Positions 10,834 through 19,429 of a stretch of 64,000 nt of DNA are shown here, in pieces. The notes below the pieces were generated by a model, which searched no databases, was not told the origin of the DNA, and saw nothing but the letters and a program-made list of their open reading frames with translations. Source of the DNA: DAOULT01 sp964646625 (lineage in GTDB: Bacteria; Chloroflexota; Anaerolineae; CAZYHC01); NCBI GenBank assembly GCA_964646625.1, contig CAZYHC010000017.1, positions 22,987-86,986 of the forward strand. Direction: 5' to 3'. The position numbers and the translations under genes were made by a program. Numbering within the stretch: position 1 is the first letter of the stretch; each line of letters opens with the position of its first letter.

Positions 10834-11583
10834 TCAGGCGTCAATGCCCCGCAGCCTCTTTCCTATCAGGCGCAGGGTGTCGAGCATCGTCTGCCCGACG
10901 TTCATCTTGCTGGCCCCCGGTTTGAGGTCGTAGCGCAAGATCAGCGGCGCTTCGGTTACCACCACCCCCATTTGCCGCAGCTTCAGCAGGATGTCCACCA
11001 TGCAGGAAAAGCCCTGCTCGCTGACGAAATTCTCCCCCCAGCGGGCAAAAGCCTCTTTCAAAACCGCCGCCCGATAGGCGCGGTATCCACAGGTGTAGTC
11101 CTTAACCCCTTTGAAGGGAAACAGCACCCTGAAAAGCCAACTGGCTCCCCAGCTAAGAACCCGTCTCTGGGCGGAAAGGCCGACCTCCTGAGCGCCCGGC
11201 GCGTAGCGCGAGGCGATGACCACGTCGGAGCCCTCCTCGATCAGCAGGGCCATCCTGAAAATCAGGCCGGGGCTGTGGGTGTTGTCGGCGTCCATGGTGA
11301 CCACGATGTCCTCGTCGGCGGCCTCGTGGAGGGCGTGCCGCAGGCCCGTCTTTATGGCTTCGCTGAGCCCTCTGTTGTCCCCGTGTTCGACGAGCCTCAC
11401 CTCCGCGTGCCTCCTCTCCTTCTGAAAGGCGCGCACCAGCGACGCGGTGTTGTCCGTGCTGCCATCATCCACGACGATCACCCTGGCCGCCTGAAACCTG
11501 GCTTCCAAAGTCCGGGCCAGTTTGTGGAGCAGGGGCGCGATGGCTTCCTCCTCGTTGTAGGCTGGCAATACTACGATGATCAT
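10834..11583 (-). CDS. GT2 polyprenyl-phosphate mannose/glucose synthase (DPM1-like)
   Basis: This is a 249-residue GT-A fold transferase without obvious membrane helices. It begins MIIVVLPAYNEEEAI, has VIVVDDGSTDNT and the metal-binding VTMDADNTHSPG, then the acceptor-site region ending in VKDYTCGYRAYR, and a C-terminal YDLKPGASKMN close to that of dolichol-phosphate-mannose synthases. The reaction is NDP-sugar plus polyprenyl phosphate giving polyprenyl-phosphate sugar on the cytoplasmic face. It lies 10 bp upstream of the GT39 pair that would use such donors. Confidence 0.9.
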   Translation of the reverse strand: MIIVVLPAYNEEEAIAPLLHKLARTLEARFQAARVIVVDDGSTDNTASLVRAFQKERRHAEVRLVEHGDNRGLSEAIKTGLRHALHEAADEDIVVTMDADNTHSPGLIFRMALLIEEGSDVVIASRYAPGAQEVGLSAQRRVLSWGASWLFRVLFPFKGVKDYTCGYRAYRAAVLKEAFARWGENFVSEQGFSCMVDILLKLRQMGVVVTEAPLILRYDLKPGASKMNVGQTMLDTLRLIGKRLRGIDA

Positions 11584-11636
11584 GTCCCTGCTCCTGGGCG
11601 GGGCAGGCTATCGGTTTCTGAAAAGCTCTTCACGTT

Positions 11637-12812
11637 CTAGTTCCTCTTCGTGCTGGCCTGGTGGGCAACCATCTCGTACACCCTCTCCACCTGGCGGGCC
11701 ATTCTATCGAGGGTGAAAAACTCCTGGGCGCGTGCCTGGCCCCTGGCCCCCATCTGGCGGCGCTGCTCCTCGTCCTGGGCCAGGGTCAGGATTGCTTCGG
11801 CCAGGCGGGCCGGGTGGCGCGGGGGCACGAGCAAACCGGTCACCCCGTGTTGCAGGGCCTCGCCTGTGCCGCCTACATCGCTGACCACTGCCGGAAGTCC
11901 CGAAGCCATCGCCTCCAGCACGGTCAGCGGCAGTCCCTCCCAGCGGGCGGAGGCCAGGACGAAAAGGTCGCTCACGGCCAGGATTTCGGGCACGTCTCGG
12001 CGGATGCCCGCCAGGGTCACGCTCTGGCCCAGCCCCAGGGCCTCGATGGTCTGCTCCACCTGGGGGCGGTCTGGGCCGTCGCCCACGATCAAAAGGTGAG
12101 CCTGGGGCGCTTCCCCTTTGATGGAGGCCAAAGCCTTTAATAGCGTAGCCGGGTCCCTGGGCTGGTACAGCCGACAGACGGTGGTCAGCAGAAAGGCCCC
12201 CACCGGCAGGCCCAGTTCCAGCCGTTTGGCCTTTTTCTCCACGTCCACGGCCCGGAAGCGATCCAGGTCGATGCCATTCCAGACCACGCGCACCTTATCG
12301 TCCGCTGCCAGCCCGGCGCGGAGGAAAGCCTCTTTCTCCGCCTGGGAGACGCAGATGACGGCGTCGGTCACAGGCCCCAACGCCCGCTCCAGCCAGAGCA
12401 GGGCCGTCCGTTTCGGAAAGCGATAATGCGGGGTGGCAAAGCCGTGCACGGTGAAAACCACCCTGGGACGTTTCCGCAAAAGCGACAGCGCCGCCAGCCG
12501 TCCAAAAAGCGCCGCCCGCATCCCGTGACAGTGGATCACGTCAAATCCGCCCTCCTGCCCGCCTTCCTGCCCGCCCTCCTGGATGAAACGGCGCAGCCTG
12601 AACACCTCTGTTGGCGAAAAGCCCGCCGCGATGTTCAAAGGCAGAAAAGCGACCCCTTCAAAGTCGTGGGCGGTCACGTTGCCGCCGTCTTCGGACATGG
12701 CTACGCCGGGCACGAAGCGGGTGCGGTCCAGCCCTTTCACCAGGCAGCGAACGTGCTCCGCGCCTCCACCCCGCGTGGAAGCCACAACGTGCAGAACGGC
12801 TATTGCCATCAC
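11637..12812 (-). CDS. GT4 family glycosyltransferase
   Basis: This is a 391-residue GT-B transferase. The N-terminal domain starts IAVLHVVASTRGGGAEHV and contains VIHCHGMRAALFGRLA. The C-terminal domain has VGDGPDRPQVE, a glycine-rich loop and the donor-binding E-x7-E stretch WEGLPLTVLEAMASGLPAV. An unusual insertion made of three QEGG units (about residues 79-90) precedes FDVIHCHG and looks like a small slipped-strand repeat. Either of two adjacent ATGs (12812, 12809) may start it. It belongs to the glycan cluster; the sugar specificity is unknown. Confidence 0.9.
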   Translation of the reverse strand: MMAIAVLHVVASTRGGGAEHVRCLVKGLDRTRFVPGVAMSEDGGNVTAHDFEGVAFLPLNIAAGFSPTEVFRLRRFIQEGGQEGGQEGGFDVIHCHGMRAALFGRLAALSLLRKRPRVVFTVHGFATPHYRFPKRTALLWLERALGPVTDAVICVSQAEKEAFLRAGLAADDKVRVVWNGIDLDRFRAVDVEKKAKRLELGLPVGAFLLTTVCRLYQPRDPATLLKALASIKGEAPQAHLLIVGDGPDRPQVEQTIEALGLGQSVTLAGIRRDVPEILAVSDLFVLASARWEGLPLTVLEAMASGLPAVVSDVGGTGEALQHGVTGLLVPPRHPARLAEAILTLAQDEEQRRQMGARGQARAQEFFTLDRMARQVERVYEMVAHQASTKRN

Positions 12813-12933
12813 CTACCCCGCTCTTTACTGATAACACGGACGGCCATCGTCTTACCCGGCCTCCGCTCTATTATAACCCAGGATTCTGGCGATATCAAGC
12901 AGATTCAAATTGGGAATGGTGCTCCATCTTCTT

Positions 12934-14127
12934 TCATCTCTTCCATTCTTCCATCGCCAGCAGTGGGGCCAGCCGACGTTCGATCTCGTCCACCTGGCGA
13001 TCCCAGGAATGAGCCTCGGCCACAGCCCGCCAACGGGCCTGCTCCTCCTCCGTGGGAGGGCAGGCCAGGGCCTCCCGCACCCCGGCCAGGAACTCCTCTG
13101 GCGTGGGCGCGATGTGGATATTAGCCGCCTCCCGCCGCAGATAGGGCAGGTCGGTGGCGACCACCGGTTTGCCCATCGCCAGGTACTCGTAAAGCTTGAG
13201 GGGAGAAACCTCCCGCGTGGCCGGGGTGATGACGTAGGGAATGAGGGCCACGTCCAGGGCGGCCACGTAGTCAGGCACCTGGGGGTGAGGGCGGGGGCCC
13301 GGCAGGTGGACGTTGGGGCAGGCTTGCAGGGGGGCGAGGTTTACCAGGTGGCCCTTGGTCGGGCCGACCAGCAGGAAGGCCACCTCCGGCAGACGGGCGG
13401 CGCAGTGGACCAGGAGGTCCACGTCCAGCCGATTGTCCAGCGTGCCCACCAGACCGACGCGGGGGCGGGGGAGGGAAGCGACATCGGCAGGGAGCAGGCG
13501 AGCGCGGGCCGGGTCAAAAAGAGCGGCGTCCACGCCGCCGGGCAGCAGGAAAGTACGGGGGTTGTAGCGGCGCTTGTCGGCCACCAGTCCCTCGGTGCGA
13601 GCCAGGACCAGGTCCACCCGGCGGCATAGTTCCGCTTCCATCCGGGCGATGGTGCCGGGGGCGACCAGAGGGTAGCGGACGGCGGTGAAATCGTCGATGC
13701 AGTGGTAGACGGCGAGCCGCTCCTTTAGCCGGCCGACCAGGTAAGCGGTGTGGGGCCAATAAGTCCAGAGGATATCCGGCTGCCAACCCAGACGGGCCAG
13801 AGCGGTGCGCAGGTAACGCAGGAGGAGGCGCTGGTTGAGAGCGTTGGTGAGACGGTGGTAGTAAATGGGCAGGACAGGTGGCGGCGTGTAGACCAGCGGG
13901 CCATCGGGCACCTGGCGGATGCGCCCCATCCGTTGCAGGGCGCGGCGGGTGGCGGCCGGGGCGGAGATGAGGGAGTGGAGGGCGCGAGGGACCTCGACGA
14001 ATAGCACCCGGTGCCCTCGCTGGGCAAGTCGCCACGCGATCTGCTGGCGAGAGCCGAACTGGGGAGCATCCCAGTCGGTGGTGGAGAGCGTGAGGAAGGT
14101 CTGGTCTTGCATGTTTGGCCCCATCAT
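12934..14127 (-). CDS. GT4-like glycosyltransferase
   Basis: This GT-B protein of about 398 residues begins near MQDQTFLTLSTTDWDAPQFGSRQQIAWRLA (split here as a description of the N-terminal Rossmann start). It has DILWTYWPHTAYL, AVYHCIDDFTA, a glycine-rich VGLVGTLDNRLDVD linker and a C-terminal SPLKLYEYLAMGKPVVAT that corresponds to the donor-binding segment. It resembles teichuronic-acid/capsule type glycosyltransferases (TuaH-like). I start it at the ATG pair 14127/14124 right after the upstream stop at 14129; 14112 is an alternative. It is part of the co-directional glycan operon. Confidence 0.82.
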   Translation of the reverse strand: MMGPNMQDQTFLTLSTTDWDAPQFGSRQQIAWRLAQRGHRVLFVEVPRALHSLISAPAATRRALQRMGRIRQVPDGPLVYTPPPVLPIYYHRLTNALNQRLLLRYLRTALARLGWQPDILWTYWPHTAYLVGRLKERLAVYHCIDDFTAVRYPLVAPGTIARMEAELCRRVDLVLARTEGLVADKRRYNPRTFLLPGGVDAALFDPARARLLPADVASLPRPRVGLVGTLDNRLDVDLLVHCAARLPEVAFLLVGPTKGHLVNLAPLQACPNVHLPGPRPHPQVPDYVAALDVALIPYVITPATREVSPLKLYEYLAMGKPVVATDLPYLRREAANIHIAPTPEEFLAGVREALACPPTEEEQARWRAVAEAHSWDRQVDEIERRLAPLLAMEEWKR

Positions 14128-14128
14128 G

Positions 14129-15187
14129 TTACTGGCCGAACCAGGTGCGGGTGAGATGCGCCAGCAGGTCGTTGAACACCGCGATATCGAACGTCTGCTG
14201 CGCCAGGCGGCGTCCTGCCTGCCCAACACGGCGCGCCACGTCGGGGTGAAGGCGACAGTGGCGGATGGCCTCGGCCAGGGCCTCCGGATCGTCGGGGGGG
14301 ACGAAGAAGGCGGTTTCGCCAGCGCGCAGGAGGCGCGTCTTCTCTGAGCTGGGCGAGGTGAGCACCGGCCGGGCTAAAGCTAAGGCCTGGATCATGGTGG
14401 AGCTGAAACTACGGTCGCCGCGAGGCAGATTGACAAAACCACTGCACCATACGTCGGCCATCTGGATGTATGGAGGGAGGTCTTCGTAAGCCACTTCGCC
14501 TAACAATCGCTCGTGTGCTGCCCCCTGGCCTGCCCGCCCGATGAGCACCAGGGCCACCGGTTCACCTCTCTCAGCCAGCCGGGCTACGGCGGCCCGCAGC
14601 GTTTCCAGGCCGTGCCAGGGATGCCACAGGCCGTGGTAGAGGACGATGAAGCGGTCAGCGAGACCCAGTTCGCGGCGCAGACGAGAGACCTCGTCGTCGT
14701 AGAGGGGAGAAAAGTGGGCGGTATCGACCACGCTGTAGACGGTGTGCACCCTGTCGTCGGGGAGGGCGTGGACGGTCCGCAAGGCCTCGGCCATCGACTC
14801 GGTGTGGACCAGCACGCAGTCAGCCCGCCGATAAGCCGCCCTTTCGAGCCCGACCGGCCTGTGTCTGGGGCCGGATGCCGGGTCGGCCAGCCGCACGTAT
14901 GAGACGTAGTGGTCAATGACCACCCGCCGCCCAAGCCACTTAGCGGTTAAGGCGAACAGGGGCAGGAGCGGCTGAGGGGAGAGGAAGACCAGGTCGGCGC
15001 GGGCCAGGTGCCAGGGCCAGGATAGCAGACGCACCAGGCTGCGCCAGTCACCAGGTCCGGCCACGGCAGTGACCTGGTGACCCCTTTTCTGGAAGTGGGT
15101 GACTACCTGTTGGGCGCGAAAGTATAGCTCCCCATGGCGCCAGGGAGGGCGGTAGAGGAGTATGCGTAAAGGACGCTGGTCAGTCAT
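14129..15187 (-). CDS. GT4-like glycosyltransferase
   Basis: This GT-B fold protein has about 352 residues. The start MTDQRPLRILLYRPP at 15187 is chosen because AAGGTAAGG precedes it and it overlaps the upstream methyltransferase stop by a few bases; 15253 would extend deep into that gene. Landmarks are RADLVFLSPQPLLPL, RADCVLVHTESMAEALR, the hinge FIVLYHGLWHPWHGLETL and the donor site RSFSSTMIQALALARPVLTS, where the usual E-x7-E first Glu is not conserved. It is within the glycan cluster. The sugar is unknown. Confidence 0.82.
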   Translation of the reverse strand: MTDQRPLRILLYRPPWRHGELYFRAQQVVTHFQKRGHQVTAVAGPGDWRSLVRLLSWPWHLARADLVFLSPQPLLPLFALTAKWLGRRVVIDHYVSYVRLADPASGPRHRPVGLERAAYRRADCVLVHTESMAEALRTVHALPDDRVHTVYSVVDTAHFSPLYDDEVSRLRRELGLADRFIVLYHGLWHPWHGLETLRAAVARLAERGEPVALVLIGRAGQGAAHERLLGEVAYEDLPPYIQMADVWCSGFVNLPRGDRSFSSTMIQALALARPVLTSPSSEKTRLLRAGETAFFVPPDDPEALAEAIRHCRLHPDVARRVGQAGRRLAQQTFDIAVFNDLLAHLTRTWFGQ

Positions 15188-15851
15188 GGGCCTTACCTTC
15201 GATCTTTTTGCGGGCATAGCAGACGAGGAACGAACCGTGTCCGAGCCAGGCAAAATTGAACAACCGGTCGCGCCGACGCAGGAGATTGAGCACTCCCCAC
15301 ACCTTACGCCACCGCCCGCCCCGCTCGCCTGAGATTAGTATCTCGAAGCCGTGTTGGGCCAGCACGGCGTGCAGGCTCTCCAGGGTGAAAAAGGCCCGGT
15401 GGCTGGGTTCACGCAGTCCCCGCCGGAAGCCTGGCCCATGCACGGCCAACAGTCCTCCGGCGCGCAGAACCCGCGCTATTTCCCGCAGGGCGTGGTGGTA
15501 GTTTTCCAGGTGTTCGAGTACGTCCAGCGCGGTGACGATATCAAACAAATTATCTTCGAAAGGCAATGGCTCGGAAGCAACGTCCACTATGGCCAGGGTC
15601 GCATTGGTATATCGCGACGCCTGCTCGACAGCGTGTTGCGAGACGTCCACCCCCCAGGTGGTGAAACCAGCCTGGCCGGCCTGAGCAAGGAAGAAGCCGT
15701 AGGCACAGCCCACGTCGAGCAGACGACCGCTGGTGTAGCCCAGATATTTAATCTCCTGTAATATCCGGGTGAAGGTGGGGTTGTATCGCTGTTGTTCGTA
15801 GCACTGACCACTTGAGCCGTATTTTTCAAAGAAATCTCGTTCATATGACAT
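15180..15851 (-). CDS. Class I SAM-dependent methyltransferase
   Basis: This 223-residue methyltransferase has motif I LLDVGCAYGFFL, motif II-like TTWGVDVSQHAVE, motif III area EDNLFDIVTALDVLEHL and motif IV LRAGGLLAVHGPG. The N-terminus SYERDFFEKYGSSGQCYEQQRYN resembles proteins of exopolysaccharide clusters that methylate sugars or link to glycan assembly. It overlaps the next gene by 8 bp and sits 18 bp from the flippase gene. The substrate is not deducible from sequence. Confidence 0.85.
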   Translation of the reverse strand: MSYERDFFEKYGSSGQCYEQQRYNPTFTRILQEIKYLGYTSGRLLDVGCAYGFFLAQAGQAGFTTWGVDVSQHAVEQASRYTNATLAIVDVASEPLPFEDNLFDIVTALDVLEHLENYHHALREIARVLRAGGLLAVHGPGFRRGLREPSHRAFFTLESLHAVLAQHGFEILISGERGGRWRKVWGVLNLLRRRDRLFNFAWLGHGSFLVCYARKKIEGKAHD

Positions 15852-15869
15852 AATGCAATTCCTTTGAGG

Positions 15870-17141
15870 TCATCGTTTCTGGCGACGATATAAAGTGAGT
15901 CCCACAAGCGAGTACACTACGTTCGCTCCTGCCCGACCAGCAGGAACTCCCAAAGGGCCCCATAACACCAGCAACAGCGGGGGGAGCAGCACTCCCACCA
16001 CCGCAGACGTAAGACGGATCAGGTACAAGGCCCGTTCTGCCTCTTCTAACCGGAAGTACAATTCAAAAAATCCTCCGGGGATGGACAGGACGAAAGCCAG
16101 CAGCAGAATCCAGACGTAAGCCAGGCTGGAGGCATATTTGGCCGAAAAGAGCCAGGGAACTATAAACGACAAACCGGCTCCCACTCCAATAGTCAGTATT
16201 GCGAAGGCAGGAGTAGCCAACCGGGTCTCTCGTCCCACCTGTCTCCACCGCTCGCGGGGGGGTAAGGTGATGAGACGTGGATAGCTGACGGCACAGTAGA
16301 TATTCCACAGCGCCCTCATCTGCTCCAGAAACAGATCGCCAATGCTGTAGTCGGCCAGGGAGGAAAAGGAGACGAAACCACCCAGCAACAACGCCCCAAC
16401 GCGATTATGCGCCAGCCCAATTGCACTCAGGGTTGTCATGTGGGTCCCGAAACGATAGAGTTGGCTGCGCTGTGAGGCGGATAGGGGAAGGAGTTCACCT
16501 TCCGGAGGACGCAGCCAGGCCCAAAAATAGACGTTCAACACCGAAAGCAAAAGCCACTCAAACAGGACGATCCCGGTGGTCGTCTGGCCTGACCACAACC
16601 ACAACCCGATTCCCGCGGCCAGCAAAAAGGCCGCCGAGCGCCCAACGTTATACCAGGCCATCTGTCGAAAGCGTTTGAGGGCGCCCAGGATGCCGCTCAC
16701 CAGCCCCAAAATCTGGGCGGTGGGGAAAAAGAGAGCGGTCAGGAACCAAAGGGAGGGCATAACCTCGCCCTGTTTGGTGTGGATTCCTATCCACCCAAAA
16801 GCGACCAGGGTGAGCATCGGCAAGAGGGCCAAGAGCAAGAGACGACGCATCCCTGCCCGGATGGCCTCCCAATGTCCTTTAGCCACGTACTGAGCGATAG
16901 CTACATTTAACCCCGGCAGCCCCAACAAAGCGATGACGGGCAACCAGTTGAGCAAATAGTTGAGGGCGCCGTAGTCTTCCTTGGATAGAAAATTGGCAAG
17001 CAGCACATTGCGCGTAAGCCCCAGCACCACAGTGATCAACTGAGCGACGAGCAGGGGGACACTGGCAACCACGAGATACCGCGTGATCAGGAACCGCCAC
17101 CTATCGCGCACAGTTGCAAGCCAAAAACCTGGAGAGCGCAT
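15870..17141 (-). CDS. Polysaccharide flippase (Wzx/MVF superfamily)
   Basis: This 423-residue multispanning protein has about twelve hydrophobic helices, a basic N-terminus, and the family-typical early segment VLGLTRNVLLANFLSKEDYGALNYLL, which describes the first to second helices. It resembles oligosaccharide flippases that export lipid-linked repeat units. C-terminal helices end in LYRRQKR. It lies between two methyltransferase genes in the glycan cluster and would export the product made by the surrounding transferases. Confidence 0.88.
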   Translation of the reverse strand: MRSPGFWLATVRDRWRFLITRYLVVASVPLLVAQLITVVLGLTRNVLLANFLSKEDYGALNYLLNWLPVIALLGLPGLNVAIAQYVAKGHWEAIRAGMRRLLLLALLPMLTLVAFGWIGIHTKQGEVMPSLWFLTALFFPTAQILGLVSGILGALKRFRQMAWYNVGRSAAFLLAAGIGLWLWSGQTTTGIVLFEWLLLSVLNVYFWAWLRPPEGELLPLSASQRSQLYRFGTHMTTLSAIGLAHNRVGALLLGGFVSFSSLADYSIGDLFLEQMRALWNIYCAVSYPRLITLPPRERWRQVGRETRLATPAFAILTIGVGAGLSFIVPWLFSAKYASSLAYVWILLLAFVLSIPGGFFELYFRLEEAERALYLIRLTSAVVGVLLPPLLLVLWGPLGVPAGRAGANVVYSLVGLTLYRRQKR

Positions 17142-17269
17142 CCTCTGACTCAGTTTACCTCTTCCATCCTACCCATCGCCTACCTACCGCGATGAGTGTG
17201 CCAGAATAGCGGAAGGATACACGACTGATAAAAGATTCTAAATAGATGACTGAGAATATCTAAATGATT

Positions 17270-17947
17270 CTATGGATAAGACTTCTGTACAGGTTTGTGA
17301 CAAAAGACTATTATCTTGTGACCGATCAAATCTCCCACAAGCGGCGCTGATCTCAAGCGCGCCAGCGCCGGCCAGCGGCCCTCGCCAGCGACGCGGTGCA
17401 TTTGGCCCTCGACCACGGCAAAGTAGGGCGCGCATAAACTTTTAATGCGGCGGGCGCTGAAGGGCGAGAAGTGAGTGGGGTCGTCGGCTGGTGAGGCGCG
17501 GGTGCCGTGCAGATAACTGAGCCAGTCGTAAACGCGCTTGATGGGATAGTTGGGGGTAGTCAGGATTAGCCGCCCCTCCGGTACCAGAACCCGCGCACTC
17601 TCCGCTATTACGGCGGCCGGGTGCCAGGTGTGTTCGATAACCTCCATCAACAGCACCAGGTGAAAAGTCTGACTGGCGAAGGGTAGTTTTTCACTATCGG
17701 CCTGCAAAACGGTGAATCCTTGCTGAGCGGCACGTCGTGTCCGTATCCCGCTGATATCTATCCCCACGCCGAACCCCTGAGGAACCACCTCGCGGCAAAA
17801 GGCCAGGAAGCGCCCATCGCCGCAGCCCACGTCAAGGATGCGGCCACCAGGCGGCACCTGTACGTAGGGGGCGAAGGTGGCCGGTACCGAGGGCGGCATG
17901 TGCCGTTCAGTGGCGTAGTTGTCGAACACTGTGGTTTTCTTCATCAT
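17270..17947 (-). CDS. Class I SAM-dependent methyltransferase
   Basis: The protein has about 225 residues. Motif I is RILDVGCGDGRFLAF, followed by GFGVGIDISG, a motif III region FHLVLLMEVIEHTWHP and LVPEGRLILTTPN. I place the start at the double ATG 17947/17944 (MMKKTTVFDNY), overlapping the upstream gene by about 40 bp; a further ATG at 17995 would add a poorly conserved leader. It is one of three consecutive overlapping methyltransferase genes here, suggesting sequential or alternative sugar or lipid methylations in glycan synthesis. Confidence 0.84.
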   Translation of the reverse strand: MMKKTTVFDNYATERHMPPSVPATFAPYVQVPPGGRILDVGCGDGRFLAFCREVVPQGFGVGIDISGIRTRRAAQQGFTVLQADSEKLPFASQTFHLVLLMEVIEHTWHPAAVIAESARVLVPEGRLILTTPNYPIKRVYDWLSYLHGTRASPADDPTHFSPFSARRIKSLCAPYFAVVEGQMHRVAGEGRWPALARLRSAPLVGDLIGHKIIVFCHKPVQKSYP

Positions 17948-18638
17948 GAACAGAATCTCGAACAGAATCTCGGTCGTTTCTTTTTGCGGCCACAACGAAG
18001 TAGCCAGTGGTATAACTGGATAGATAAGGCGAGCGCGCAGCCCAGGGACGATGGTCCAGATACAGCAGCAGCCCTATCAGGGGCAGCATGAGCAGGGCCA
18101 CAGCCCATCGCACCAACGTTGGCCGAAGACGCGCCAGCCCGGAACGGATCATTTCGGCCAGCACGGTAAAATATAACCCTTGCGGACGGATCTCCACCGT
18201 GGTGAAACCCGCTGCTTGCAGCATCTGCTCCAGCTTGAAGGCGGTGTACCGCTGATAATCGTGCGGGTCGGCATGGACGGGCGCAAGGAAAGGCGTGGAA
18301 AGGATCAATTGTCCGTCTGGCCGCAGCAGACGGTAAGCCTCTGCCAGCACCTTTTTTGGAGACCAGACGTGCTCCAGCACCTCGGTACAGACGATGGCGT
18401 CAGCGCAGGCGTCGGCCAGGGGGACACAGGCCACATCAGCCACGACGTCAGGAGCCACCTCCGGCGCAATGTTCAGGCAAATCCAGTGCAGGTCGGCACG
18501 CTGCGGGGGGCGAAAAGAGCCGCGTCGGTGTCGCCACTCGCCGCCCACATCCACCACCGTACCAGTCATCGAGGCCGCGGCCTGGGATAAGGCTCGATCC
18601 AGCAAATGGCGGCGGAAGGAGGTGGTGAGCCTGATCAT
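17907..18638 (-). CDS. SAM-dependent methyltransferase with C-terminal membrane segment
   Basis: The protein has about 243 residues. The SAM motif I is degenerate (GTVVDVGGEWRHRRG in place of DxGxGxG). The middle ADACADAIVCTEVLEHVWSP and RPDGQLILSTPFLAP are typical of class I methyltransferases acting in glycan clusters. A hydrophobic stretch WAVALLMLPLIGLLLYL near residue 195 could be a membrane anchor. The start at 18638 overlaps the upstream stop as ATGA. The loss of the glycine loop may mean altered SAM binding. Confidence 0.8.
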   Translation of the reverse strand: MIRLTTSFRRHLLDRALSQAAASMTGTVVDVGGEWRHRRGSFRPPQRADLHWICLNIAPEVAPDVVADVACVPLADACADAIVCTEVLEHVWSPKKVLAEAYRLLRPDGQLILSTPFLAPVHADPHDYQRYTAFKLEQMLQAAGFTTVEIRPQGLYFTVLAEMIRSGLARLRPTLVRWAVALLMLPLIGLLLYLDHRPWAARSPYLSSYTTGYFVVAAKRNDRDSVRDSVHDEENHSVRQLRH

Positions 18639-19429
18639 CTCTGCCCCTTTCGACATACCAGACGCCATCCAACGCTATCCTCGGGATGGCGTCTGGCCTG
18701 GGCAACCTTCCAGTTGCTCAAGCGCCGGTAGAAGGTTAAGGACACGCCCCCTACCAGATCAATGGCCCCGGCCAGAGGAGTATCCAGCACTATGGGCATA
18801 AAATCGCTGCTGATGAGAAACCCATTCCGCTCTATCTCCGCTCTCAGGGTGGCCGGGGTGTACTCCACCTTGTGATCGGGGTCGGAGTAGTAGAAAAGGC
18901 CAGCCCGCTTCAACCTTCGTTTCCAGCGGGTGTCCCTGTTTGGTGCAGAGAGCAGTAGCAGGCCCTCCGGCCTGAGCACTCGATGGATTTCCCCCAAGAC
19001 GGCATCCCGTTCCACCAGATGCTCGATCACGTCCAGCAGGAGAACGGCATCGAAGCTCGCCTCCAGGAAAGGGAAACCGGCTTCGGCATCGCCGGCCAAC
19101 AGCGCCACATTTTTCCTCTCTTCGCCCTGAAGGAGAGCCTGACCTCTTTTTATCTCTCTCAGATCGTAGTCAAAACCCACTACGTAGTGACCATGTCGAG
19201 CCACACTAAGGGTATGCCGGGCGTTAGCGCACCCTACGTCCAATACCCTGGCCTGTGGTTCAAGGTACTTCAGATACCAGTTGTGCTCTGGACGCAATTC
19301 GAGCAGGTGGTGTGGGTGCATGGGCACCGGGCTTTTGCCAGTCAGTTTTGTCAGGCGCAAAGAGGCTGACTTCAGCCGCCGATTGCCGTATTGAAGGAGG
19401 CGCAAGCACGCCCGCTCCAGTTGGATCAT
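18635..19429 (-). CDS. Class I SAM-dependent methyltransferase
   Basis: This 264-residue protein has motif I ARVLDVGCANARHTLSVA, then YVVGFDYDLREI, a DAVLLLDVIEHLVERD block and RPEGLLLLSAPN. It has a long N-terminal segment (about 60 residues) with ERACLRLLQYGNRRLKSAS before the core. The stop overlaps the next gene by 4 bp (ATGA), and its own start overlaps the upstream GT4 gene stop in the same way, showing tight translational coupling in the operon. Confidence 0.86.
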   Translation of the reverse strand: MIQLERACLRLLQYGNRRLKSASLRLTKLTGKSPVPMHPHHLLELRPEHNWYLKYLEPQARVLDVGCANARHTLSVARHGHYVVGFDYDLREIKRGQALLQGEERKNVALLAGDAEAGFPFLEASFDAVLLLDVIEHLVERDAVLGEIHRVLRPEGLLLLSAPNRDTRWKRRLKRAGLFYYSDPDHKVEYTPATLRAEIERNGFLISSDFMPIVLDTPLAGAIDLVGGVSLTFYRRLSNWKVAQARRHPEDSVGWRLVCRKGQR

